In this document: positions 1-9,908 of the stretch, one piece after another
How positions within the stretch are numbered: position 1 is the stretch's first letter
Layout of the letters: every line of letters starts with the position of its first letter
Assembly: GCA_900696645.1 (NCBI GenBank)
Contig: CAADGV010000004.1
Span: 1-64,000 of the forward strand
DNA: 64,000 nucleotides
From: an uncultured Chlorobiota bacterium
Lineage (GTDB): Bacteria > Bacteroidota > Ignavibacteria > UBA10030 > UBA6906
Direction: 5' to 3'
Notes under the pieces: model-generated
The model's input: only the letters and a program-made list of their open reading frames with translations
Database searches by the model: none
What the model was told of the DNA's origin: nothing
Translations under genes and position numbers: made by a program

Positions 1-53
1 AACTCCCGGAGAATCTCGGCTTTGGTCTGAACGGTGATGACGTTGCGTTCCAT
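1..53 (-). CDS. 5' end of an unknown protein, cut by the window edge
   Basis: An ATG on the minus strand at 53 opens a frame that runs off the left edge; only about 17 residues are visible (MERNVITVQTKAEILRE). A strong ribosome binding site, AGAAGGAG, sits about 8 bases upstream of that ATG, which is the main support for a real start. The visible residues are too few to name a family. The gene diverges from the helicase remnant to its right. Confidence 0.5.
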   Translation of the reverse strand, partial: MERNVITVQTKAEILRE

Positions 54-118
54 AACGTGGCTCCTTCTGGTTGTGAGTTTCCTATATTCTACCCTTTCAG
101 GAGTCCATTTTCAACTGA

Positions 119-616
119 AGCGGAACACCTGACCACCAGCAACCAGAGGCAGAGGCATTTCGCGACTTGTCACGATTGTATGTTGCCATGACACGCGCTA
201 AATACGAGCTGATCATTTCCTATTCAGGGAAGTTAAGCAAATTCATCTCCGGGTCCGGGCACCTGTTCACGTTCTCACGGTGGAGCGAACATTCGAAGCC
301 TACTCAGGCCATTGCTTTTCCCCGAAGTATCACCAACAATAAGAAACTGACATTGGATGATCTTAATATTCCCGCCCTCGATTTTCTGTATCAGAGAACA
401 GCTATCGGTTTACCCTCACACCTACAGGATCGTTTACTTCTAACAGTAACAGGTGTTCGAAGTATCACAGGTGGCAGGCAGACTGAATGGCCGACCATAA
501 AGGACATGCTGCTGCATGATAGAATCGACCGACCCCTTGTTTCTCGTGCATTTGGAGCACAATGGTACGCGGAATTCAAAGAGTGGCTTCGGCAAGCCGG
601 CGTTGAAATCGGCTAG
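119..616 (+). pseudogene. Remnant of a UvrD/PcrA-type helicase (C-terminal end only)
   Basis: The open frame begins right after an in-frame TGA at 116-118. It reads EAEAFRDLSRLYVAMTRAK, which is motif VI of superfamily 1 UvrD/PcrA/Rep helicases (typically LLYVAMTRA). About 145 further residues follow with no recognised domain. Walker A, Walker B and the other helicase motifs are absent, and upstream lies a divergent gene, so this is the tail of a much longer gene whose body has been lost. A TTG at 167 could act as a start but would give a protein without ATPase activity. I infer a truncated gene left by a rearrangement at about position 118; an unrelated short protein is less likely given the motif match. 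Confidence 0.65.
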
Positions 617-831
617 CTATGCAACAGGTAGAGATCCAGAGGCTTCGGTTCCAAGCGACAAGTTGCTCAAGTAGTCTGCATTGTCACGAGGGAAGCATTG
701 AGATCTTCCGACAGTGTGAAAGACCACAAATGATCTCTTACGTAACGATGCAAGAGGAGTATATCGAACGGAAGCGTAGAGAGAGTATGAAACGCAGAAA
801 ACCGACTGAATTGAAATGACGTTGAGTTGAA

Positions 832-1347
832 ATGATGCATTGTGAGGGCAACAAGCGGTTGCTACAACTTGGAAAGACAGCGTTCGTCTGCTCTCGGCGA
901 TGCCCTGCATCAGTAGTGCTAAAATCTTACGACTGGGCAAAGTCAATGCGAGATCAGGGTGAATGCGTCGTTTGCGGCAACCATTCGCAAATCGAGAAAG
1001 ATGTCGTGCACTTTTTGTTGAAGGGATCGCAGCCATTGATCATAGCCCTTGCGCGTGGATTGAAGAAGCGGTTGGAACCGGAAATAAAAGAAGCTACCTC
1101 TTCCAATCGGTTGCTTCTGGCAACACCATTTGACACAGGCGTGACTCGTGTAACTCAAGTCACTGCAAACCAACGTAACGAGATGATGGCTCAGTTGGCA
1201 GACGAGATCTTTGTCGCTTATGCGCATCCGGGAGGAAATCTGGAAAAGCAGGTCTTCAGGTGGTTACAGAGTGGCAAAAGTGTGACGTCCTTTGCTGTTG
1301 AGGAGAACAGGAAATTGATGGATGCTGGAGTTAGGTGCGTTGATTAA
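832..1347 (+). CDS. DprA/SLOG-like Rossmann-fold protein
   Basis: The 171-residue protein reads like a stand-alone DprA-like SLOG (Rossmann) domain. Visible features are the CSRRCPASVV segment at residues 20-30, CVVCGNHSQIEKDV near 45-58 followed by a hydrophobic strand and LARGL at 73-77, an RNEMMAQLADEIFVAY segment at 115-130, and a PGG turn at 133-135. Full DprA proteins load RecA on incoming ssDNA and are longer; stand-alone SLOG proteins often sit in accessory or defence loci and may bind nucleotides. The ATGATG at 832 has no clear ribosome binding site, so the true start may be a few codons downstream. The neighbouring helicase remnant and nuclease-like gene suggest a DNA-related role, which is inference. 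Confidence 0.7.
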   Translation: MMHCEGNKRLLQLGKTAFVCSRRCPASVVLKSYDWAKSMRDQGECVVCGNHSQIEKDVVHFLLKGSQPLIIALARGLKKRLEPEIKEATSSNRLLLATPFDTGVTRVTQVTANQRNEMMAQLADEIFVAYAHPGGNLEKQVFRWLQSGKSVTSFAVEENRKLMDAGVRCVD

Positions 1348-1389
1348 CTGATGAAGTACAATACAGATTCAATTACTTGTGGAGAAAAC

Positions 1390-1671
1390 ATGAACACACC
1401 AAAGAACCGCAACAAGAAGTTTACATTCGGCACATGCGCGTACGAACGCACGAGTCCTGCCCGTGATAAGGTATCGCCTGCCACAAAGGTCCTGAATATT
1501 GTTGTTCCTTTCGAAGAAGCACTGAAACTCAATCTTGCCGTCGATGAATGCGTACGGAAGTTGAATTCATACAAGAAGAGTACAACGGAGGGTAAAAGGG
1601 CCGCGATGAATCTGACTATCTACTTTGATTTGAGCAGGATCGCGGTGAACGAAACAAAGACAAAACGGTAA
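1390..1671 (+). CDS. Small conserved-looking protein of unknown function
   Basis: The 93-residue product is basic at both ends, with a central helix rich in Glu, Leu and Lys (VVPFEEALKLNLAVDECVRKLN) and a C-terminal beta-like stretch. The ATG at 1390 is chosen because GGAG lies 6 bases upstream; an in-frame ATG at 1351 lacks such a site. No signal peptide, membrane segment or metal motif is visible. It follows the SLOG gene on the same strand after about 40 bases and precedes a 49-codon ORF with its own ribosome binding site, so the group may be one transcript. I do not recognise the family. Confidence 0.55.
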   Translation: MNTPKNRNKKFTFGTCAYERTSPARDKVSPATKVLNIVVPFEEALKLNLAVDECVRKLNSYKKSTTEGKRAAMNLTIYFDLSRIAVNETKTKR

Positions 1672-1703
1672 CCAGGTTTCAAACACGTTTAGGAGATTAC
1701 TCA

Positions 1704-1853
1704 ATGGCAATCATGACGGCAGCCCAACGCGCATCGCAAATCTGGTCTGTGTTGGCATCGGCAAGGGTGAAGCAGAGGGAGAGTGAGAAAGAGCTGAAAA
1801 ACCCGCTTCAGTCGCTCATGCAGAGGGCGTTTAAGGGGGTGCTCATTGGATAA
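1704..1853 (+). CDS. 49-residue micro-ORF
   Basis: The ATG at 1704 follows AGGAG at 1691-1695 and gives a 49-residue basic helical peptide ending SLMQRAFKGVLIG. The same ending recurs at 2007-2051 (GLMQRAFNGVLMG), immediately before the next gene, with many third-position changes. Conservation of the peptide but not the codons suggests this ending is selected as protein. An inverted-repeat element (1855-2005) separates the two copies. Function unknown. Confidence 0.5.
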   Translation: MAIMTAAQRASQIWSVLASARVKQRESEKELKNPLQSLMQRAFKGVLIG

Positions 1854-1854
1854 C

Positions 1855-2005
1855 GTCATTGCGAGGAGTGCCCCTGAGCGGAGTCGAAGGGTCAACGACG
1901 AAGCATCTGCACTCCTTACAGAAAAGAGAGATTGATCGCCTTCCAGAATCCCGCTCATAAGCGGAATCGAGAAAGCGGGTCTTCACAAAAGAAGTTCGCA
2001 ATGAC
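1855..2005. repeat. MITE-like element with GTCATTGCGA / TCGCAATGAC ends
   Basis: The element is bounded by a perfect 10-base terminal inverted repeat, GTCATTGCGA at 1855-1864 and TCGCAATGAC at 1996-2005. The inside contains GGAGTGCCCCTGAGCGG near the left end, and CCCGCT and AGCGGA around 1951-1965. From memory, sequences starting GTCATTGCGAGGAG are dispersed in many bacterial genomes. It carries no transposase, so any mobility would depend on one elsewhere. It lies directly after the stop of the 49-residue ORF and ends where a second copy of that ORF's tail begins. Confidence 0.75.
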
Positions 2006-2047
2006 ACAGGGTTTGATGCAACGAGCATTCAATGGAGTGTTGATGGG

Positions 2048-2584
2048 ATGAAAACTCATTCTGTAGACTTCCTCCGCACAATTCATAACCGAACTGCCGA
2101 AGCCGCAGTTGGCCCCTCGGCGTTGCGAAATCAAGGTGCTCCGGGTGTGATCAGGGTGGCTAGAGAGTACTTCAAACGGTTGGACTTGAGGACATTTGCC
2201 GTTTCTAATGAGAGGGATTTCGTGAGGAAATTGGATGCGGCATGCGACGATCTCCGCAAACGATTCCCCAAGGGCGCAAGGAATTGGGGAGCTGCGAGAA
2301 AAGCATTGAACTTGTTTCTCAGAGACGCCCTTTACAATACATTCCTTTCGAAACATTATCATCTGGAAAAGATTGAGTCATGGCTGGAAGTACCGCTCGA
2401 TCAGTATGTTGCGAAAGGGCTGCGTGGGGATTACGAGGGCACAGACCTTCCAAAGTGGAACGGCATCAAGCGCCTGTCGCCGGAAGACAGTATGGCCTAT
2501 CAGCGGGCAGCGAAACTTGTTGCTCAGAAGAAGAATATAGCACGGATACATCTCGACCTTCTTTATTGGAGAAGCGGAACATAA
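2048..2584 (+). CDS. Hypothetical protein, 178 residues
   Basis: The start ATG overlaps the TGA of a short in-frame tail (ATGA at 2048-2051), so translation may be coupled to the frame that encodes the duplicated micro-ORF ending. The protein is soluble, mixed helical and basic. Notable segments are an RNQGAPGVIRVAREY stretch near residue 27-41 and a helix followed by WLEVPLDQYVAKGL around 112-125. There is no signal peptide, membrane span or catalytic motif I can name. Position between a SLOG protein and a nuclease-like protein suggests the same accessory unit. Confidence 0.55.
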   Translation: MKTHSVDFLRTIHNRTAEAAVGPSALRNQGAPGVIRVAREYFKRLDLRTFAVSNERDFVRKLDAACDDLRKRFPKGARNWGAARKALNLFLRDALYNTFLSKHYHLEKIESWLEVPLDQYVAKGLRGDYEGTDLPKWNGIKRLSPEDSMAYQRAAKLVAQKKNIARIHLDLLYWRSGT

Positions 2585-2609
2585 CCACATTCACAAAACC
2601 AACAACCTC

Positions 2610-3683
2610 ATGTCCATTATCATTACACAAAACAGAAAACAGGCGCAACGGTTGGAACGGTCGACATTTGAAGACGAAGACACGTTGCAGGAATACATTT
2701 TCGAGAATCCGAACAGTCTGCCATTAGACGAGATCAAGGAAGACATCCGGCTACTCGTGCTGGCAAGGGAATTCCCCACGTTGAGCGGCCCGATTGACGC
2801 GCTGGGGATTGACAGGTACGGCGACATCTACGTGATAGAAACAAAGCTCTGCAGAAATAGTGATAGGCGCAAGGTTGTGGCGCAAGTGCTGGATTACGGG
2901 GCCGCTTTGTGGGCACGTGATGATTTTCCAAGCATGATGAAAAAGCTGGAGTCTGCCGTGCGCAACACATTCGGTACAGGTCTCAGCGAGCGGCTTCAGG
3001 ATTTCTTCGGGATTACATCCGATGAATGTGCCGAACTGGTTGAGAATATGAAGGCAAACCATTCAGGTGGAAAATTCAGATTCGTGGTGTTGATGGACCA
3101 TCTGAATGATGAGCTGAAGGACCTGATCAAATTCCTGAACTCCAAGAGTGGCTTCGCAATCTATGCCGTTGAAATGGAATACTACAAGTTTGACTCGTAC
3201 GAGATTATCATCCCGAAGCTGTTCGGCTCGGAAAGTGTGAAGGAAGCAGAGTTTTCCGCAGGGACGAGCGGCCGAAAGCGTTGGAATGACGAGATGTTTT
3301 TTGATGATCTGATGAAGCGGGTTTCAGGCAGGGATGCCGAGGCTGTGAAGAGACTGTTTGAGTTCGCCAAATTGAAAGCGAACGACATTTCATGGGGCAC
3401 GGGGAAAACGTCGGGGTCGTTCAGTCCGAAGTTTAACACAATCAGCGTACGGTCGCCGTTCACTGTCTACTCCGACGGGACGCTGCAATTGAGTTTTGAA
3501 TGGTTGAATGACGACGAGAACGCTGCGGCGTTTCGTGAGAAGTGGAGAGCGCAGCTTATGGCAAAGCTTGCGTTTCCGATTGATGAGCAAACACGGTACA
3601 AGAGTCTCTCACCTACCGAATGGTCAGACAAAGTATCGGAATTTATTGATGTGTTTGATTCTGCGCTTCGGGTCCTCCGCTGA
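2610..3683 (+). CDS. PD-(D/E)XK nuclease-like protein
   Basis: The 357-residue protein has the signature of the PD-(D/E)XK fold near its N-terminus: Asp63 in GPIDALGID, then Glu77-Thr-Lys79 in GDIYVIETKL, then Gln92-xxx-Tyr96 in AQVLDYG. This D...ExK...QxxxY layout is the RecB-like catalytic core. Residues from about 140 onward have no domain I recognise; they may form a DNA-binding or regulatory part. It follows the 178-residue gene after 25 bases on the same strand. A role in DNA repair, restriction or defence is plausible, but substrate and partners cannot be read from sequence. Confidence 0.7.
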   Translation: MSIIITQNRKQAQRLERSTFEDEDTLQEYIFENPNSLPLDEIKEDIRLLVLAREFPTLSGPIDALGIDRYGDIYVIETKLCRNSDRRKVVAQVLDYGAALWARDDFPSMMKKLESAVRNTFGTGLSERLQDFFGITSDECAELVENMKANHSGGKFRFVVLMDHLNDELKDLIKFLNSKSGFAIYAVEMEYYKFDSYEIIIPKLFGSESVKEAEFSAGTSGRKRWNDEMFFDDLMKRVSGRDAEAVKRLFEFAKLKANDISWGTGKTSGSFSPKFNTISVRSPFTVYSDGTLQLSFEWLNDDENAAAFREKWRAQLMAKLAFPIDEQTRYKSLSPTEWSDKVSEFIDVFDSALRVLR

Positions 3684-3749
3684 ACCCGACAGGAGTTGTT
3701 TCTGCTGCTTTCGGACAAGCTCAATCAGCGGCTCTGGTGAGGTGACATC

Positions 3750-3853
3750 TCACCCCTTCAGGGTGATGACCAATTGTTTGGTACATGAGTTATTGGGGCT
3801 GTGCCCTCTACGAGTCGTAGACCAACCTGTAGTATCTGACCCCTTCTGGGTCA
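3750..3853. repeat. Hairpin array in the 3684-4218 gene-free stretch
   Basis: Three perfect hairpins lie in about 100 bases: TCACCC/GGGTGA (3750-3755 and 3761-3766), CTACGA/TCGTAG (3808-3813 and 3815-3820) and TGACCC/GGGTCA (3837-3842 and 3848-3853). The outer two share a CTTC-containing loop and look like copies of one REP-like unit. No RAYT transposase is in the window. Apart from this array and the hairpin at 4056-4092, I see nothing convincing between 3684 and 4218. Confidence 0.6.
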
Positions 3854-4055
3854 TCGCACAGAATCATCTCCCTCCCTCCTACTCTCCATAACAGCTTGCT
3901 GATCATCTGCACAATATTGGTCACGCCGTTTTCGCCCGTTGAAACAATCGTACATACAAAACTGCTAAAAAATCTGTCAATCGAGTGGCATACCTTCTGC
4001 TATGTTGAAGGAAGGAGGGTTTTGCCATTGTACCCTCTGGCCATGCGGGGCACAT

Positions 4056-4092
4056 GCCGGCGGAACGTTTGTCAACAAGCGGTACCGCCGGC
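4056..4092. repeat. GC-rich inverted repeat
   Basis: GCCGGCGG at 4056-4063 pairs perfectly with CCGCCGGC at 4085-4092 across a 21-base loop. No T-run follows, so it is not a standard terminator. It lies about 125 bases upstream of the next gene and may be a structured RNA or a REP relic. Confidence 0.4.
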
Positions 4093-4218
4093 GGGCTTCG
4101 TGAAACACATGTACTGTGCGGGGGATGAGCTATTGTGACGGGGTTAGAGCAGAACACTCGGTGCACTGGGTGAATAACACAACCAACTAATCCATAAACA
4201 ATATATACAGGAGGTAGT

Positions 4219-4776
4219 ATGATACTCGAGCTTCATCCATCCATCAAAGCCATGCGCGGCAAAACCGGGCAGTGGATTTACAAAAAGGTCGGCAACACGA
4301 CGTATGCCGCCGATAAGCCGAAGGCCAGCACGAAGCCGCCGACGACGGATCAGCAGGAAGCGCGCGACAGGTTTGTTCTTGCGACGAACTATGCCAAGGC
4401 GGTTGTTGCCGACCCGCAGAGCAAGGCGTTGTACGAACCCGCATCGGGAGCGCTCGGCAAACCCGTGTTTGCACTGGCACGGAAAGACGCCCTGACGCGG
4501 CCGAGGGTTATGGACATTGACCTGAGCGCGTACAACCGCCAGACGGGAGACACGATCGCCATCCGTGCGGTTGATGACTTCGAAGTCACTGCGGTTGAAG
4601 TGACGATCAGGAACGGACAGGTTCTTGAGAGCGGTACGGCTGTGAAATCCAATGACGGTCTTGGCCGTTGGATTTACACCGCGACCACGAATGCCGCCTC
4701 GGGAGAGCTCACCGTTGAGGCTGTGGCAACCGACAGGCCCGGCAACAAGGGAACGAAAACGGAAGTGCTGCAATAG
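4219..4776 (+). CDS. Hypothetical protein, 185 residues
   Basis: A strong site, AGGAGG, precedes the ATG by about 5 bases. The N-terminal 35 residues contain RGKTGQWIYKKVGNTTYAA, a compact basic beta segment. A helical middle is followed by a C-terminal beta-rich half (about residues 105-180) with alternating hydrophobics that could form an Ig-like sandwich. No signal peptide or membrane span is visible. It is monocistronic, flanked by repeats and followed by a good terminator at 4911-4944. I do not recognise the family. Confidence 0.6.
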   Translation: MILELHPSIKAMRGKTGQWIYKKVGNTTYAADKPKASTKPPTTDQQEARDRFVLATNYAKAVVADPQSKALYEPASGALGKPVFALARKDALTRPRVMDIDLSAYNRQTGDTIAIRAVDDFEVTAVEVTIRNGQVLESGTAVKSNDGLGRWIYTATTNAASGELTVEAVATDRPGNKGTKTEVLQ

Positions 4777-4910
4777 CGCGATCCGTTTGCGAACCCGGAG
4801 GAGAGGATCCAGCGCGGCGAAATACCAGGGCCCGGATCGCTGCGGTACTGAGTCCAACTGAATTACCACATACGATGATGCAGTAATACCATGAAACACG
4901 TGTTGTGAAG

Positions 4911-4944
4911 CGCCTCGCAGGCATGCGGGGCGTTTCTGTTTTTT
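4911..4944 (+). terminator. Rho-independent terminator
   Basis: CGCCTCGCA and TGCGGGGCG form a 9-base-pair stem with one G-U pair, followed by a T-rich tail to 4944. It lies about 135 bases after the 4219-4776 gene. Confidence 0.7.
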
Positions 4945-5092
4945 GGGGGATACGTGTCTTCGACACGCCTCGACACGCCTGCAGTGAGCTTGCTTGAGGA
5001 AAGACTTGGATTTCTTGGTGACCGTTTCTTTAAGAAAGTCCCGCTCTTTCCCTGCGAGAGTGGATTGGCAACCTGCTCTGCAAAGCCTGAAA

Positions 5093-5321
5093 CGGGACGG
5101 AGTCCCGCGCTACGTCTTGGGGGGGACGGGGCGGAGTCCCGCGCTACGTCTTGTTGTAGGTTGTAGGGCGATTCTCCTGAATCGCCTTACGCGGATTCAG
5201 CCCGACGGGCCCCGTTGGGGTCGGGTGCGGGTGGCCTCGTGGCTTTGGTAAGGCATGATACGGGACGGAGTCCCGCGCTACGCCTTGTGGGGTACGGGAC
5301 AGAGTCCTGCGCTACGTCTTG
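5093..5321. repeat. Four copies of a 27-base palindromic repeat plus a hairpin
   Basis: Near-identical copies of CGGGACGGAGTCCCGCGCTA followed by CGTCTTG lie at 5093-5119, 5127-5153, 5261-5287 and 5295-5321, arranged as two close pairs. Each contains a GGGAC/GTCCC-type palindrome, degraded in some copies. Between the pairs is a perfect hairpin, GGCGATTC (5167-5174) with GAATCGCC (5179-5186). Spacing of 7, 107 and 7 bases excludes a CRISPR array. A diverged copy appears at 46522-46547. The rest of 4777-5569 holds only the terminator at 4911-4944 and no supported gene. Confidence 0.75.
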
Positions 5322-5446
5322 TAGAAGCTACTGAAATCGCAAGCTCGGTTGGAATGCCCTCCCGCATACCGACGATTTCAATGCAGGAAGGTCACCTGAC
5401 TTGCAGCGCATGTTACGCGACGGAGGGTTACGGGATTTCTTGTTGA

Positions 5447-7744
<2,298 letters not shown>

Positions 7745-7946
7745 TGTCATCCGGCAACCGGTTCAGTAGTCAGGGTTCAGTTCAGAAGCTGGCGCCGGTG
7801 GTTGTCACGCTTGGTGAAACGAACGAAAAACCGTTAGATGCGCAAGCTGGTCTTGATGAAGTAGTCACCATCAGTGCGGCGCGGCGCCGGCGGTAAGTTG
7901 CGGCGTGCCGCATGAATTCTTTAACAACAACTAATCGGAGAGTGTG

Positions 7947-9125
7947 ATGAAACATGCACCAAAGCTCTTTGCAGGATTTCTCAGGGTAACAGCAACCATC
8001 GTTGTTGCGCTCGCGCTCTGCCCGACAGCCCTCGCCCAAATCACCATCACCAACACCACTTTTCCCGTTGCAGGCGATACACTGAAAATGGCTATCGACA
8101 ACTCTCCCGCCGCCGGCATCGGGACTATCACGCCGCCGGGCGGCAACCAAATCTGGAACTTCAGCGGCTTGCAAGTGGATGCGACCCGAGACATCATCTT
8201 TCGCCCTGCCAGCGAAGGCAGTGTACAAGTGCCCGGAGCGGAATTGTTCACTCGCCTCTCCCCCACTCTGGAGGAGTATTACAACGTGACAAGCAATAGG
8301 TTTGAACTACAAGCTGATTATGGCATTCATTATGATGTAGTTGGCAATTCTTTGTTCAATTACACTCCGCCGCTGGTCGAGCGCCGTGCGCCGTTGAATT
8401 TCTTCGACATCAACCAGTCCAGCTCATTGATATATGCAATATTTCCGCCCGGGGCATTTCCGCCCGCATTAATAGCAGCATTACCGGTGTCCGTGGACTC
8501 CCTCCGCTATCGCATAGCGATTACTCGTCTTGATGTGGTGGACGCCTGGGGCAGCCTGAGCATACCCGGCGGCACTTACAATGTGTTGCGGGAAAAACGT
8601 ACCCGGCTTCAGGAAACCCGCTTAGATACCAAAGTACCCCCATTGGGTTGGTTGGACGTTACCGATGTTGCGGTTCAGGCTGGCTTTCGCGGCATGGGAA
8701 CCGATACCCTCATCACGTACAATTTTTGGAACAATCTGGCAAAGGAACCCATCGCCGTCGTGAACATGGGCCGGGACGGTCTCATCGTGCAGTCGGTGAC
8801 CTACAAATACAACGGTCCGCCAACCACCGTGCAGGAGCAAAAACCGATTGAGTTTGCATTGTCGCAGAACTATCCCAATCCGTTCAACCCGGCAACGACA
8901 ATTGAATACGCGCTTCCCGTCGATGCACGCGTGACGCTGGAAGTGTACGATGTTCTCGGATGCCGCGTCGCGGAATTGGTGAACGGGTACGTTGCGACGG
9001 GCTATTACGCTGCCGAGTTCGACGCATCAACTCTTGCCAGCGGAGTTTATTTGTACCGGATTAAGGCGGATGGGATTGACGGGAAGTCGTTCAATCACGT
9101 TCGCAAGCTGGTGTTGATGAAGTAA
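7947..9125 (+). CDS. Secreted protein with T9SS sorting domain
   Basis: The ATG at 7947 follows a GGAGAG site. The product begins with a Sec signal peptide (basic start, hydrophobic core, likely cleavage after ALA near residue 31). The middle of about 260 residues is beta-rich and unrecognised. The last 85 residues form a type IX secretion C-terminal domain, with SQNYPNPFNPATTIEY, then VYDVLGCRVAELV and a GVYLYRI strand. Such domains direct export through the outer membrane and are usually removed on attachment or release. Substrate or role is unknown. Confidence 0.85.
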   Translation: MKHAPKLFAGFLRVTATIVVALALCPTALAQITITNTTFPVAGDTLKMAIDNSPAAGIGTITPPGGNQIWNFSGLQVDATRDIIFRPASEGSVQVPGAELFTRLSPTLEEYYNVTSNRFELQADYGIHYDVVGNSLFNYTPPLVERRAPLNFFDINQSSSLIYAIFPPGAFPPALIAALPVSVDSLRYRIAITRLDVVDAWGSLSIPGGTYNVLREKRTRLQETRLDTKVPPLGWLDVTDVAVQAGFRGMGTDTLITYNFWNNLAKEPIAVVNMGRDGLIVQSVTYKYNGPPTTVQEQKPIEFALSQNYPNPFNPATTIEYALPVDARVTLEVYDVLGCRVAELVNGYVATGYYAAEFDASTLASGVYLYRIKADGIDGKSFNHVRKLVLMK

Positions 9126-9149
9126 CGCTGTCAAGTCTGCGCATCATTC

Positions 9150-9178
9150 GTAGGGGTTTGATTTATTCAAACCCCTAC
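9150..9178. terminator. Perfect 12-bp inverted repeat between convergent genes
   Basis: GTAGGGGTTTGA (9150-9161) pairs perfectly with TCAAACCCCTAC (9167-9178) over a 5-base loop. It lies between the convergent ends of the T9SS protein and the alarmone synthetase. T-runs on either side are short, so it may act as a weak bidirectional terminator or be a repeat. Confidence 0.5.
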
Positions 9179-9218
9179 TCTACAATTCGCGGGGCAATTC
9201 TTCTGAACCACCTGGCGG

Positions 9219-9908
9219 TCAGGTGCATTCATTTTTGGGATAGAGAATGTTGTAGAGATTCTGCATTCTTCTTTCGACATTGGTAATTGCGTCGGCACAT
9301 TCCCTCAATTCTCTTATTTGATCTTCAGATTTCCCTTCGGTAAGCTTGTACGCAAGCTCGTGTTCCAGCGACGCCCAAAAATCCATTGCGATTGTACGTA
9401 TCTGAACTTCCGCCTTCACAATCTCCTTATGATCTGAGAGGAACACCGGCACAGTCACGATCAGGTGCAGACTCCGGTAGCCGTTCGGTTTCGGATTCTT
9501 GATATAATCTCTGGTCCGGATCAGTTCTATATCGTCCTGTGATGTAAGAAGCTTTGCGACGAGGTAAATGTCGCTCACATACGGGCAAATAACGCGGATG
9601 CCGGCAATGTCGTTCAGATTGGCCCTGGCGGATTCCGCACTCAACTCGCAGCCGAGTCTTTGCAACTTGTTGTAGATGCTGCGCGGCGTTTTTATTCTGG
9701 TCTTGATAAGGTGAATGGGATTACGGTCTTTGATGTGTTTGAATTCGTCATTCAGGATTTCCAGTTTGGTCGTGATTTCCCGTGTAGCGGACACATAGAG
9801 ATGCTCGGTTTTCAAGAATGAGCGGATCGCTTTCACCACTTCATCGGGGAGAGTACTTTCCGTCACTCCCTCGAAGAGATATGCGGTTTTCGGTTGGTCG
9901 ATGTTCAT
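9219..9908 (-). CDS. Small alarmone synthetase (RelA/SpoT synthetase domain)
   Basis: The 229-residue protein carries a single (p)ppGpp synthetase domain without the HD hydrolase or the TGS and ACT domains of long RelA/SpoT proteins. Key segments are LNDIAGIRVICPYVSDIY (residues 98-115), RDYIKNPKPNGYRSLHL (133-149) and EVQIRTIAMDFWASLEHEL (167-185), which match the GTP-binding and ATP-binding parts of the YjbM/YwaC class. It transfers pyrophosphate from ATP to GTP or GDP to make (p)ppGpp or related alarmones. No hydrolase or toxin-antitoxin partner is adjacent. The exact subclass (RelQ, RelP or other) is not certain. Confidence 0.9.
   Translation of the reverse strand: MNIDQPKTAYLFEGVTESTLPDEVVKAIRSFLKTEHLYVSATREITTKLEILNDEFKHIKDRNPIHLIKTRIKTPRSIYNKLQRLGCELSAESARANLNDIAGIRVICPYVSDIYLVAKLLTSQDDIELIRTRDYIKNPKPNGYRSLHLIVTVPVFLSDHKEIVKAEVQIRTIAMDFWASLEHELAYKLTEGKSEDQIRELRECADAITNVERRMQNLYNILYPKNECT

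Noticed and set aside
619-819. 66-codon frame after the helicase remnant
   Set aside because: No ribosome binding site, no domain and unusual composition; probably chance.
5093-5321. CRISPR array
   Set aside because: Only four repeats, spacing of 7 and 107 bases, internal palindromes and no cas genes; it is a dispersed repeat cluster.
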